Assembly: GCA_963798775.1 (NCBI GenBank)
Contig: CAWCUK010000004.1
Location: forward strand, 62,001-126,000
Direction: 5' to 3'
DNA length: 64,000 nt
Source: CAWCUK01 sp963798775
GTDB lineage: Bacteria; Bacteroidota; Ignavibacteria; Ignavibacteriales; Ignavibacteriaceae
How positions within the stretch are numbered: position 1 is the stretch's first letter; the number at the start of each line of letters is the position of its first letter. A program made the translations under genes and the position numbers. The notes under the pieces are model-generated. The model did not search any database. It saw only the letters and a list, made by a program, of their open reading frames with translations, and was not told the DNA's origin. Shown piece after piece: positions 26,967-34,929 of this stretch.

Positions 26967-28178
26967 TTATATTAATTTTAACCAAAAATTATCTGCAATT
27001 TTATCTCGATTAAAATTTTCATTAACATAAGCAAAGCCATTTTCTCCAAATTTTCGCGCATCTCCTCTTGAATTAAATAAACGCAATATTTTTTCCGCAA
27101 GTTCTTCAAAATTTTCCGGTTCAAACGCCAATCCGGCATTTCCTTCTTCAATAAATAATTCTTTTGCCTCTCCTTCAACACCTAGTAAAATTGGTTTTTT
27201 AGAAGCTAAAATTTCAAATATTTTGGATGGAATAGCACCTTTAAATAATTCAAGTTTTTTAAGCGGTATTAGTCCTGCGTCTATAGAGGAAGTAATATTA
27301 GGGATTTCTTTTTTGGGTACGGGATCAAGAAAAATTACATGTTCCAGTCTCAGATGATTTTTAAGTTTAACCAGCTTTTGCTTTTCCGGACCGTCTCCGA
27401 CTAAAACAAATTTTATATTTTCATAATCTTTTAATTTATTCGCTGCATTAAGAATAACCTCTAAACCTTGCGCATATCCTAAAATTCCGGCATAAAGAAG
27501 AATAAAATCTTCTTCGGAAAAACCCATTTTTTCTCGCCAATTATTAGTGGTTATATTATTAAAAATTCTAATATCTACACCATTTTTTAACCAATGGATA
27601 TTTTTATCCGGGAATCTGGAAGATATATTTCTTACGATTCCCTGAGTTTGGCCCGTAATTAAAAAAGAATTTTTGTAAAGAAATTCTTCAAGAATTGCAG
27701 CAATTTTTAGAAGAAGTTTATTATTAACAAGGCCTAATTTTTCCGCACTTTCCGGCCAAAGGTCTGACACATTAAAAATTAATTTTGCGCCTTTTATTTT
27801 GGATAATAAGAAAGCTGAAATCCCTAAAAACAAAGGGGGAGATTCGCAAAAAAGGAAATCTTGTTTTTTAATTTTTATTATTCCAATAATAAAAGATGAA
27901 ATTACGAATGAGAAATAATTCAGCAGTCTAATTATAATTGAACCGGATTTTTTTGCGAAAATATATGCGCGATGAATATCCAAACCATCAATTTTTTCAC
28001 GCACATAAAAACGATTTTTGTACTCTTCCAAAACTGCCATTTGGGGATAATTAGGCATGGCAGTTAAAATAGTTACTTCCGCCCCTTTTTTTTGAATTCT
28101 TACGGCAAGTTCAAATAATCGATTTTGTGGAGCTCCAACTTCCGGAGGGAAATATTGAGTTAGAAATAAGAACTTCAT
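26967..28178 (-). CDS. Glycosyltransferase family 4 protein (WbuB-like)
   Basis: A 403-residue GT-B enzyme. The N-terminal domain starts KFLFLTQYFPPEVGAPQNRL, typical of the WbuB/FucNAc-transferase-like branch of GT4. The C-terminal donor domain has LLYAGILGYAQGLEVILNAA, FVLVGDGPEKQKL and the SIDAGLIPLKK/PSKIFEILASKKPILL segment with the conserved Glu. It transfers an unidentified NDP-sugar to a lipid-linked acceptor at the cytoplasmic face. Its start touches the end of wecB, so the two form a leftward pair within a rightward locus. Confidence 0.88.
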   Translation of the reverse strand: MKFLFLTQYFPPEVGAPQNRLFELAVRIQKKGAEVTILTAMPNYPQMAVLEEYKNRFYVREKIDGLDIHRAYIFAKKSGSIIIRLLNYFSFVISSFIIGIIKIKKQDFLFCESPPLFLGISAFLLSKIKGAKLIFNVSDLWPESAEKLGLVNNKLLLKIAAILEEFLYKNSFLITGQTQGIVRNISSRFPDKNIHWLKNGVDIRIFNNITTNNWREKMGFSEEDFILLYAGILGYAQGLEVILNAANKLKDYENIKFVLVGDGPEKQKLVKLKNHLRLEHVIFLDPVPKKEIPNITSSIDAGLIPLKKLELFKGAIPSKIFEILASKKPILLGVEGEAKELFIEEGNAGLAFEPENFEELAEKILRLFNSRGDARKFGENGFAYVNENFNRDKIADNFWLKLI

Positions 28179-29263
28179 TAATTTTTTTTATTTTCCTCTA
28201 AAATATGGGATAATATTTTCTCTCCCGCGTCTCCACAGCCATAAAAATTTTTATCAAAATTATTTTCTTTATTGATAAAATTTTTATAACTATTATAAAT
28301 TAACTCTTCACTTCTTCCTGTTAAAACATTAAAACCATTTTCTACTAACTCTGTCCATTCAGTTTCTTCCCGGAGAGTAATACAGTTTTTTTTGAAGAAA
28401 AATGCTTCTTTTTGTAATCCGCCGCTGTCTGTAATTACCATAGTAGATTTCTGAAGAAGTTTCATCATATCAAAATAACCAAATGGCTCATAAGTTTTGA
28501 AATCAAACTTCAAATTATTTTCTAATAATATATTTCTTGTTCGCGGATGAAGTGAAAGTATTATTTTTATTTCCTTATTTATTCTATTCAAAGCAGAGAC
28601 AATCGATTTTAATTTTTCTCTTTGGTTTGTGTTTTCTTCTCGATGAATTGTGCAGAGAATATATTTTTCATCTCCATTAAATGGAACAGGCAAATTTTCG
28701 GTATGGTTCTGTTTTTGAAATGAAAGTGCTACATCAAACATTACATCACCGCTTTGATAAATGCTGCAGTCGAAATTTTCAAATCCTTCTTTCCGTAAAT
28801 TCTCTACAGCTTTTGAAGTAGGGCAGAATAAAATATCCGAAATTCGATCGGTTAAAATTCTGTTTATTTCTTCCGGCATCTTCATGTTAAAACTTCTTAA
28901 ACCTGCTTCAACATGTACTACTTTTATATGTAATTTTTTGGCCGCCAGCGCTCCGGCTAAAGTAGAATTAGTATCACCATACACTATTATATAATCCGGT
29001 TTTTCTGTTTTCAAGACAATTTCAATTTCTTTCAGCATTTGCCCGGTCATTGCGCCGTGTGAAAGAGAATTTATACCCAAATTATATTTAGGTACCGGAA
29101 GAGATAATTCTTCGAAAAAAATATCATTCATCTTAAAATCGAAATGCTGACCTGTATGGAGTATAATTTCATTAATAAGATTTGAATTTTTAAATACATT
29201 ACTGACTACTGCTGCCTTAATAAATTGAGGCCTCGCTCCGATTATTGTTACAATTTTGATCAA
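28178..29263 (-). CDS. wecB: UDP-N-acetylglucosamine 2-epimerase (non-hydrolysing)
   Basis: WecB interconverts UDP-GlcNAc and UDP-ManNAc. The 361 residues begin IVTIIGARPQFIKAAVVS and show ILHTGQHFDFKMNDIFFEEL, VYGDTNSTLAGALAA, VEAGLRSFNMKMPEE, ICTIHREENT and SLHPRTRN, then DSGGLQKEAFF and LREETEWTE. All are hallmarks of the non-hydrolysing type. It presumably supplies ManNAc or a derivative to the polysaccharide, possibly for the adjacent GT4. It is divergent from the GT9 gene, with a 124-bp AT-rich gap that should hold both promoters. Confidence 0.93.
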   Translation of the reverse strand: MIKIVTIIGARPQFIKAAVVSNVFKNSNLINEIILHTGQHFDFKMNDIFFEELSLPVPKYNLGINSLSHGAMTGQMLKEIEIVLKTEKPDYIIVYGDTNSTLAGALAAKKLHIKVVHVEAGLRSFNMKMPEEINRILTDRISDILFCPTSKAVENLRKEGFENFDCSIYQSGDVMFDVALSFQKQNHTENLPVPFNGDEKYILCTIHREENTNQREKLKSIVSALNRINKEIKIILSLHPRTRNILLENNLKFDFKTYEPFGYFDMMKLLQKSTMVITDSGGLQKEAFFFKKNCITLREETEWTELVENGFNVLTGRSEELIYNSYKNFINKENNFDKNFYGCGDAGEKILSHILEENKKN

Positions 29264-29387
29264 AAAAAATTTCCAAATAAAAAATATTTAATATCTTAAT
29301 ATTGTTATTTTATCTATAATATTAAATAGATAACTTTTGAAAGTTTATTCTAATTTTTAAAATTAGCTATTAAATAAGGACCTTTCT

Positions 29388-30500
29388 TTGCAAATATTAT
29401 CTAAAATTGAAAAATTCTTTTTATTTAATAAAATAATCGAATTAATATCTAATTATTTCATCAAATGTATAAATTTTTCATTTAAACCTATCAGTACTAA
29501 TGGAAAAGTCGCAATAATATCTTTACATAAATTAGGGGATACCGTATTTACCATCCCGGCAGTAAGGAGTATATTTAAGAAGTATAATGATGTATATATT
29601 ATAACATTTCCTGCTTCAAAACCGATTTATAATATTATTTTCCCGGGGGATAAAATAATTACCATTAGTAAGGATCATTTTTTATTAGAGAGTAGAATTG
29701 CCGATTTTTTTGCTAAAAGAATTATGAAAAAATTAAACCCGGAATTAATTTTTGATTTAACCGGTTCTGTAACATCAGCTACATTATTGTTAAGAAATAA
29801 TGCTAGAGAAACGATTGGAATGGGTAAACATTATTTTAATACCCTATATAGTAAATTTACAAATATTAGAAATAGCCCTCATCTGATGGATAGATATTTA
29901 GATGTAGTTAAATTAGAAATTAATGTTGAAAATGAAGAAAATATAAAAGAATTTTCTATTAACTTTGAAAGGAATAAAAAAATATTAATTCATCCTTTTG
30001 CCGGCTGGAAAGAAAAAGAGTGGGGATATGTTAATTTTATTCATTTGGCAAAATTATTAAAAAATAAATATAAAGTTGAAATTATCGCAGCTGAAAATCT
30101 TTTAAATAGAGATAATCTAAAACAATTAGACGATTTAGAGATTTCATACAGAATAACAAAAACAATTGAACAGTTAATTGAGGAAATTAAAGATTGTTCT
30201 TTGTTTATTTCAAATGATTCCGGTCCTCTTTATATAGCAAGTCTTTTAGGAAAACCTACATTTACTATTTATGGGCCTACCAATCCTATTTATTCGCGTC
30301 CTTATGGCAAATATCATAAAGTTTTACGAAAGCAAATCCATTGTTCTCCCGTTTTAGATCAATATTGTTATTTGGATGGTGGCAGAGCATGTCCTTCAAA
30401 TGAATGTCTAAAGCAGCTAAAAGTTTCAGAAGTGGAAGAATGTATTTCTTCTTTTATTTATGAATTAGAAATTTTACCTAATAAAGAATTATCAAATTAA
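29388..30500 (+). CDS. Glycosyltransferase family 9 (heptosyltransferase-like)
   Basis: A 370-residue ADP-heptose:LPS heptosyltransferase-family enzyme. The start is a TTG with AAGGACC upstream. Signatures are ISLHKLGDTVFTIPAVRSI, the donor-domain HPFAGWKEKEWG and SNDSGPLYIASLLGKPTFTI with YGPTNP. A C-terminal cysteine-containing segment, CSPVLDQYCYLDGGRACPSN, is common in this family. It suggests an LPS-core or O-antigen role in the inner membrane. The last base of its stop is the first base of the next ATG (30500). Confidence 0.88.
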   Translation: MQILSKIEKFFLFNKIIELISNYFIKCINFSFKPISTNGKVAIISLHKLGDTVFTIPAVRSIFKKYNDVYIITFPASKPIYNIIFPGDKIITISKDHFLLESRIADFFAKRIMKKLNPELIFDLTGSVTSATLLLRNNARETIGMGKHYFNTLYSKFTNIRNSPHLMDRYLDVVKLEINVENEENIKEFSINFERNKKILIHPFAGWKEKEWGYVNFIHLAKLLKNKYKVEIIAAENLLNRDNLKQLDDLEISYRITKTIEQLIEEIKDCSLFISNDSGPLYIASLLGKPTFTIYGPTNPIYSRPYGKYHKVLRKQIHCSPVLDQYCYLDGGRACPSNECLKQLKVSEVEECISSFIYELEILPNKELSN

Positions 30501-31909
30501 TGGATTTTTCTATTCCGAAAGATATTTTTATTGCAGCCGTTATATTTGCTGTGCTGCCAATTTTTTTCCCGTTTCTTCTGCCGGTAGTAATTATCGGTGT
30601 ACTATTAGTATTCGCCGTTATTCTATTCGGAGAAAAAACATTTATTTTTATTGGAATCATTTCTTTTCTTACTCTAACAAGTACAATAAGTATCCAGCTT
30701 AGAACAATTGTGCAAATTTTTAATGTTATTATTTTTATTTATTTATTTTTCAAAAAGTATGGGTTAGATTTAAGAAAATATCCTAAGTTACCAAAGGAAA
30801 TTAAGATTGTTCTAGTCTTCGTTTGCCTTTCAATGCTGACTGCAACAATCTTTTCTAAGTTTATTTTCTTAGGAGTTGAGCAAATAATAAGGTTATCTAT
30901 TTTCTTGTCTATCGTTTATTCTATCTATGCTTTAACAGAAAATATCCATGATGTAAAATTATTAGTTTTTTCTTTGCTTTTAGTTGGAATTATTTATTCA
31001 ACAACTTTATTTATAGAGTTGGCAAAAAATGATTTTAACTTTATACAATTGAACCTCAAACAGCTTGATAAAGTAAATAATGATTATTTGAATATGAACA
31101 CTATCGGCTCATTACTGATAATTACTATTTCCATTTCTTTAAGTGCTTTTTTCGGGACCAATACTAAAAAATATAAAATACTATACGGATTTTTACTATT
31201 TATTTATTTTGTCGGTTTATTAATTACCAATTCACGTGCTGCTATTCTTTGTGTGGCTGTAAGTAGTTTAATAATCTTGTATAAGCTAAGAAAACATTTT
31301 ATAAAGAAGATTATTTATACCTTCTTCTTTATAATTCCTTTATTTTTTCTGAAACCTGTTTATAATTTTTTTGATATTTATTTCCGACTAGAACGATTAT
31401 CAACCGGAAGAGACGTAATTCTTTCAACAATATTTAATGTAATAAAAGATAACTGGATTCTTGGTACAGGCCCTGCGGCTACAAAATACTCCCTTTATCC
31501 TCATTTGCCTTTTATGTTGGGATCGCCGGCTGAAAAATTTATGGCATTTCATTATGGCGAAATTGAATTCGGGCATGCTCATAATTTTTATCTCTTTTTC
31601 TGGTCTGATTTAGGACTTCTTGGTTTATTTACGTCAATATTGCTTCCGGTTATGTTCTTTAAAATGTGTATACGTTTATTGCATAAATGGAAAGAAGTAG
31701 ATCTTCAAAATTATTATTTGTTATTAGGAATACTGGCTGCAGGAGTAGGGCTTTTTATTAGAGGTTTTTTTGAATGGGGAAATCTTATCAGTTATGGAAC
31801 TTTATCTATAGATCTTCCATTCTGGATTTTATTAATAATTTTATCTTTTTTTTATTTTGATAAATCCGGAGGAAAAATAGAAAAAACTCAGGAGAGTTTA
31901 AGTTCATGA
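30500..31909 (+). CDS. O-antigen polymerase/ligase-like membrane protein (Wzy/WaaL)
   Basis: A 469-residue protein with about 12 membrane segments. The Wzy_C/O-antigen ligase region includes TNSRAAILCVAV, a periplasmic loop (LSTGRDVILSTIFNVIKDNW, GTGP) and GHAHNFYLFFWSDLG, where the His is typical of the family. Either polymerisation of repeat units or ligation to lipid A core is possible; sequence alone does not decide. It overlaps the following GT4 by 4 bases. Confidence 0.83.
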   Translation: MDFSIPKDIFIAAVIFAVLPIFFPFLLPVVIIGVLLVFAVILFGEKTFIFIGIISFLTLTSTISIQLRTIVQIFNVIIFIYLFFKKYGLDLRKYPKLPKEIKIVLVFVCLSMLTATIFSKFIFLGVEQIIRLSIFLSIVYSIYALTENIHDVKLLVFSLLLVGIIYSTTLFIELAKNDFNFIQLNLKQLDKVNNDYLNMNTIGSLLIITISISLSAFFGTNTKKYKILYGFLLFIYFVGLLITNSRAAILCVAVSSLIILYKLRKHFIKKIIYTFFFIIPLFFLKPVYNFFDIYFRLERLSTGRDVILSTIFNVIKDNWILGTGPAATKYSLYPHLPFMLGSPAEKFMAFHYGEIEFGHAHNFYLFFWSDLGLLGLFTSILLPVMFFKMCIRLLHKWKEVDLQNYYLLLGILAAGVGLFIRGFFEWGNLISYGTLSIDLPFWILLIILSFFYFDKSGGKIEKTQESLSS

Positions 31910-33024
31910 AAATTGTGCTTTTAGCGGATCCTTCATCTATTCATACTATTAGGTGGGCAAACGGGCTTGCAGGAAAAGGTATTTCTGTTTTAGTTTGCGG
32001 TTTAAATGCTTTTGATGAAAATTCTTATCATAAAAATGTTATTGTAAAATCTTTTGCATTATCCAAAAATATCTTTCAAAAACCTGATGGAAATTTTTCT
32101 AAAATTGTATATTTAAAGATAATTCCGGGATTAAAAAAAATAATTAGGGAATATCAACCTGATATTTTACATGCCCACTATGCTTCAAGTTATGGGTTTA
32201 TAGGTGCTTTAACCAATTTTCATCCCTTTATAGTTTCTGTTTGGGGTTCAGATATTTTTAGTTTTCCTACAAAATCTTTTCTTCATGAAAAAATTATCAA
32301 ATATACTTTACATAAGAGTGATAGAATTTTATCAACAAGCAAGATAATGGCGGAAAAAATAAAGCAATATGTGAATCAGAATATTGATATCACTCCATTT
32401 GGAATAGATTTGGAATTATTTAAACCAAAGGAAGTAGAAAGTATTTTTACAAAAGAAGATATAGTTATTGGAACGATAAAATCATTAGAAACTAAATATG
32501 GTATTGATTATCTGATTAAAGCATTTAAAATATTAACAGATAAATATCCTACCTTACCACTTAAACTCTTAATAGTCGGCGGCGGTACACTTGAAGAAAA
32601 TTTAAAAGAAAAAGTAGTTGAGCTTAAAATTTCACGCAATACTATATTCACCGGAAGTATAAATCATAGTGAAATACCTAATTACCATAATATGATAGAT
32701 GTTTTTGTTGCTTTATCCCTTGAAGAAAGTGAAAGTTTTGGTGTTTCTGTTATTGAGGCATCCGCATCCGGAAAGCCTGTTGTTGTTACCAATATTGGAG
32801 GATTACCTGAAGTTGTAGAAGAAAATGTTACCGGTATAATTGTAAAACCATCAGATGAAATAGATGCGGCGAAAGGAATTGAAAAATTAATTCTTAACGC
32901 TCAATTAAGAAACCAACTGGGACTGCAAGGTAGAGAAAGAGTAAAAACACTCTATAACTGGAATGAAAATGTTAAGCAAATGATTGAAATTTATAAGGAT
33001 GTTAATAATAATTTTTCTAAATAA
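31906..33024 (+). CDS. Glycosyltransferase family 4 protein
   Basis: A 372-residue GT-B retaining glycosyltransferase. The N-terminal half has IHTIRWANGLAGKG, DILHAHYASSYGF and VSVWGSDIFSFP. The C-terminal half has LLIVGGGTLEENLKE, HSEIPNYHNMIDVF and the donor-site motif ESFGVSVIEASASGKPVVVT. It is translationally coupled to the Wzy-like gene by a 4-base overlap. The sugar specificity is unknown. Confidence 0.88.
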   Translation: MKIVLLADPSSIHTIRWANGLAGKGISVLVCGLNAFDENSYHKNVIVKSFALSKNIFQKPDGNFSKIVYLKIIPGLKKIIREYQPDILHAHYASSYGFIGALTNFHPFIVSVWGSDIFSFPTKSFLHEKIIKYTLHKSDRILSTSKIMAEKIKQYVNQNIDITPFGIDLELFKPKEVESIFTKEDIVIGTIKSLETKYGIDYLIKAFKILTDKYPTLPLKLLIVGGGTLEENLKEKVVELKISRNTIFTGSINHSEIPNYHNMIDVFVALSLEESESFGVSVIEASASGKPVVVTNIGGLPEVVEENVTGIIVKPSDEIDAAKGIEKLILNAQLRNQLGLQGRERVKTLYNWNENVKQMIEIYKDVNNNFSK

Positions 33025-33058
33025 ATTAAGCATCATTATTAATTAAATGTTTAATTTC

Positions 33059-33087
33059 TTTATCTAAAAATAATTTTATCTAAAAAT
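33059..33087 (+). repeat. Two tandem 13-base direct repeats before the aminotransferase gene
   Basis: TTTATCTAAAAAT occurs at 33059-33071 and again at 33075-33087, a 16-base period, ending three bases before the ATG of the aminotransferase. No Shine-Dalgarno is visible, so the repeat occupies the initiation region itself. It may be chance in AT-rich DNA. Confidence 0.4.
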
Positions 33088-33090
33088 TTT

Positions 33091-34251
33091 ATGCAAAATA
33101 ATTTTATACACTTTCACAAACCTTTTGTAACTGAAGACGAAATAAACGAGGTAACTGAAACTATTCGTTCCGGGTGGTGGACAACCGGGCCGAAAACTAT
33201 GTTATTCGAGAAAGAATTCAATTCTTATATCGGTTCTAATTTTTCCGTTTCGGTAAATTCTTGGACGGCCGCCGCTCATCTTGCTTTGGAAGCTATCGGA
33301 CTTAAAAGAGGCGATGAAGTAATAATACCAGCAATTACTTTTACGGCAACTGCTGAAATTGTATGTTATTTCGGGGCTAAACCTGTTATTGTAGATGTAC
33401 TTGAAGACAGTTTTAATATAGATCCTGCTGCCATTGAAAAAGCCATTACTAAAAATACTAAAGCTATAATTCCCGTACATTACGGTGGGAATCCATGCGA
33501 TATGGATGAAATAATGGAAATAGCTAAAGAATATAATTTAAAAGTAATTGAAGACGCCGCGCATGCTCTCCCGGCTATGTATAAAGGAAGACGAATCGGG
33601 ACTATTGGAGATGTTACCTGTTTTTCTTTTTACGCTACCAAAACTCTTGCAACCGGCGAAGGCGGAATGATTTGTACAAACAATGAGGAAATTGCGGAGC
33701 GGACAAAAATTATGAGGCTTCATGGTATAAGCCGCGACGCCTGGAAAAGATATTCCGCCGAAGGATCTTGGTTTTATGAAGTTGTTGCGCCGGGCTATAA
33801 ATATAATTTTACTGATATTCAAGCCGCTTTGGGTTTAGCGCAGTTAAAAAAGGTAGATTTTCTACGGGATTTAAGAAAAAAAATTAAAGTTAAATATGAT
33901 GAGGCTTTCGCTACAAATGAGGTAATAAAAACTTATTCTTTTAGTGAAAATCGGGAATCTGCTTATCATCTTTACCCGATTCTTCTAGATAATGATAAAT
34001 TAAGTATTAATCGTTCTCAATTTATAGATGAATTAAAGAGTCTTGGTATTGGTGCAAGTGTACATTTTATTCCTCTTTATCTGCATCCGTATTATAAAGA
34101 TACCTTTAATCTAAACCCTCAAAATTATCCAATTTCAGAAAGAATTTACCCTAAAGTAATAACTTTACCTATATGGCCTGGCATGAAAAATGACGAAATT
34201 GAACGTGTTATTGAGGCTGTAAATTCTATTTCAAAAAAAAATAAACTTTAA
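33091..34251 (+). CDS. DegT/DnrJ/EryC1-family PLP sugar aminotransferase (PglE-like)
   Basis: A 386-residue type I PLP enzyme. It opens NFIHFHKPFVTEDEINEVTE and shows NSWTAAAHLALEAIG, IPAITFTATAEIV, VIEDAAHALPAMYKG and the PLP-binding Lys in FSFYATKTLATGEGGM. DegT enzymes transaminate keto sugars. Together with the PglF/WbpM-like 4,6-dehydratase and the PglC-like transferase just downstream, the likely reaction is formation of a UDP-4-amino-4,6-dideoxy-HexNAc. Erythromycin-type or perosamine synthases are relatives, so the substrate remains inferred. Confidence 0.9.
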   Translation: MQNNFIHFHKPFVTEDEINEVTETIRSGWWTTGPKTMLFEKEFNSYIGSNFSVSVNSWTAAAHLALEAIGLKRGDEVIIPAITFTATAEIVCYFGAKPVIVDVLEDSFNIDPAAIEKAITKNTKAIIPVHYGGNPCDMDEIMEIAKEYNLKVIEDAAHALPAMYKGRRIGTIGDVTCFSFYATKTLATGEGGMICTNNEEIAERTKIMRLHGISRDAWKRYSAEGSWFYEVVAPGYKYNFTDIQAALGLAQLKKVDFLRDLRKKIKVKYDEAFATNEVIKTYSFSENRESAYHLYPILLDNDKLSINRSQFIDELKSLGIGASVHFIPLYLHPYYKDTFNLNPQNYPISERIYPKVITLPIWPGMKNDEIERVIEAVNSISKKNKL

Positions 34252-34329
34252 ATACTTTTCGGTACATAGTTTGAACGTATATCCGCATTAGTATTATATT
34301 CTTTTTTTATTATTTATTGATACTATAAA

Positions 34330-34929
34330 ATGTACTTTATTGTAAAAAGAATTTTAGATATCTTAATCTCGATTTTTGCTCTTATTATAATGATCCCTTT
34401 TTTAATAATTATAAGTTTAATTATTTTTATAACAATGGGCTCTCCGGTATTTTTTTTGCAGGAGAGAGTTGGTAAAGATTGGAAGAATTTTAAAATTTAT
34501 AAATTTAGGACTATGGTAAATAACGCCGATAAAACAGGTCCCGGTGTTTCTTCTTCCGATGATAAAAGAATAACAAAATTGGGAAGTTTTTTAAGAAAAT
34601 ATAAATTAGATGAACTGCCTCAGTTTTTTAATGTTTTAGCGGGAAGTATGAGTATTGTAGGTCCGCGGCCGGAATTGTTAAAATACGCTAAGATTTATAA
34701 AAATGATTATTCTCAAATCTTAAAACTAACACCGGGAATAACGGATTACGCTTCTATTGAATTTAAAAATGAAGCTGAATTGCTCAAGAACCATAATGAC
34801 AGTGAGAAATTTTACCTGTACGAAATTCTTCCCCAAAAAATTTCTTTATACAAAAAATATCTGAATGAAATTAGTTTTTATACTGACTTAAAAATTCTCC
34901 TTTATACTGTAAAGGCGCTTATAAAATGA
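34330..34929 (+). CDS. Initiating phosphoglycosyl transferase (PglC/WcaJ C-terminal type)
   Basis: A 199-residue monotopic phosphoglycosyl transferase that loads the first sugar phosphate onto undecaprenyl phosphate. It has one N-terminal re-entrant helix (ILDILISIFALIIMIPFLII) and the catalytic core QERVGKDWKNFKIYKFRTM, then RKYKLDELPQFFNVL with the Asp-Glu dyad, and GSMSIVGPRPE. The short size resembles PglC, not the long WcaJ/WbaP. It overlaps the dehydratase gene by 4 bases, which suggests that gene makes its donor. Confidence 0.92.
   Translation: MYFIVKRILDILISIFALIIMIPFLIIISLIIFITMGSPVFFLQERVGKDWKNFKIYKFRTMVNNADKTGPGVSSSDDKRITKLGSFLRKYKLDELPQFFNVLAGSMSIVGPRPELLKYAKIYKNDYSQILKLTPGITDYASIEFKNEAELLKNHNDSEKFYLYEILPQKISLYKKYLNEISFYTDLKILLYTVKALIK

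Noticed and set aside
26954..26990. Terminator between the convergent methyltransferase and GT4 genes
   Set aside because: No inverted repeat of useful length is present in or around the 9-bp gap.
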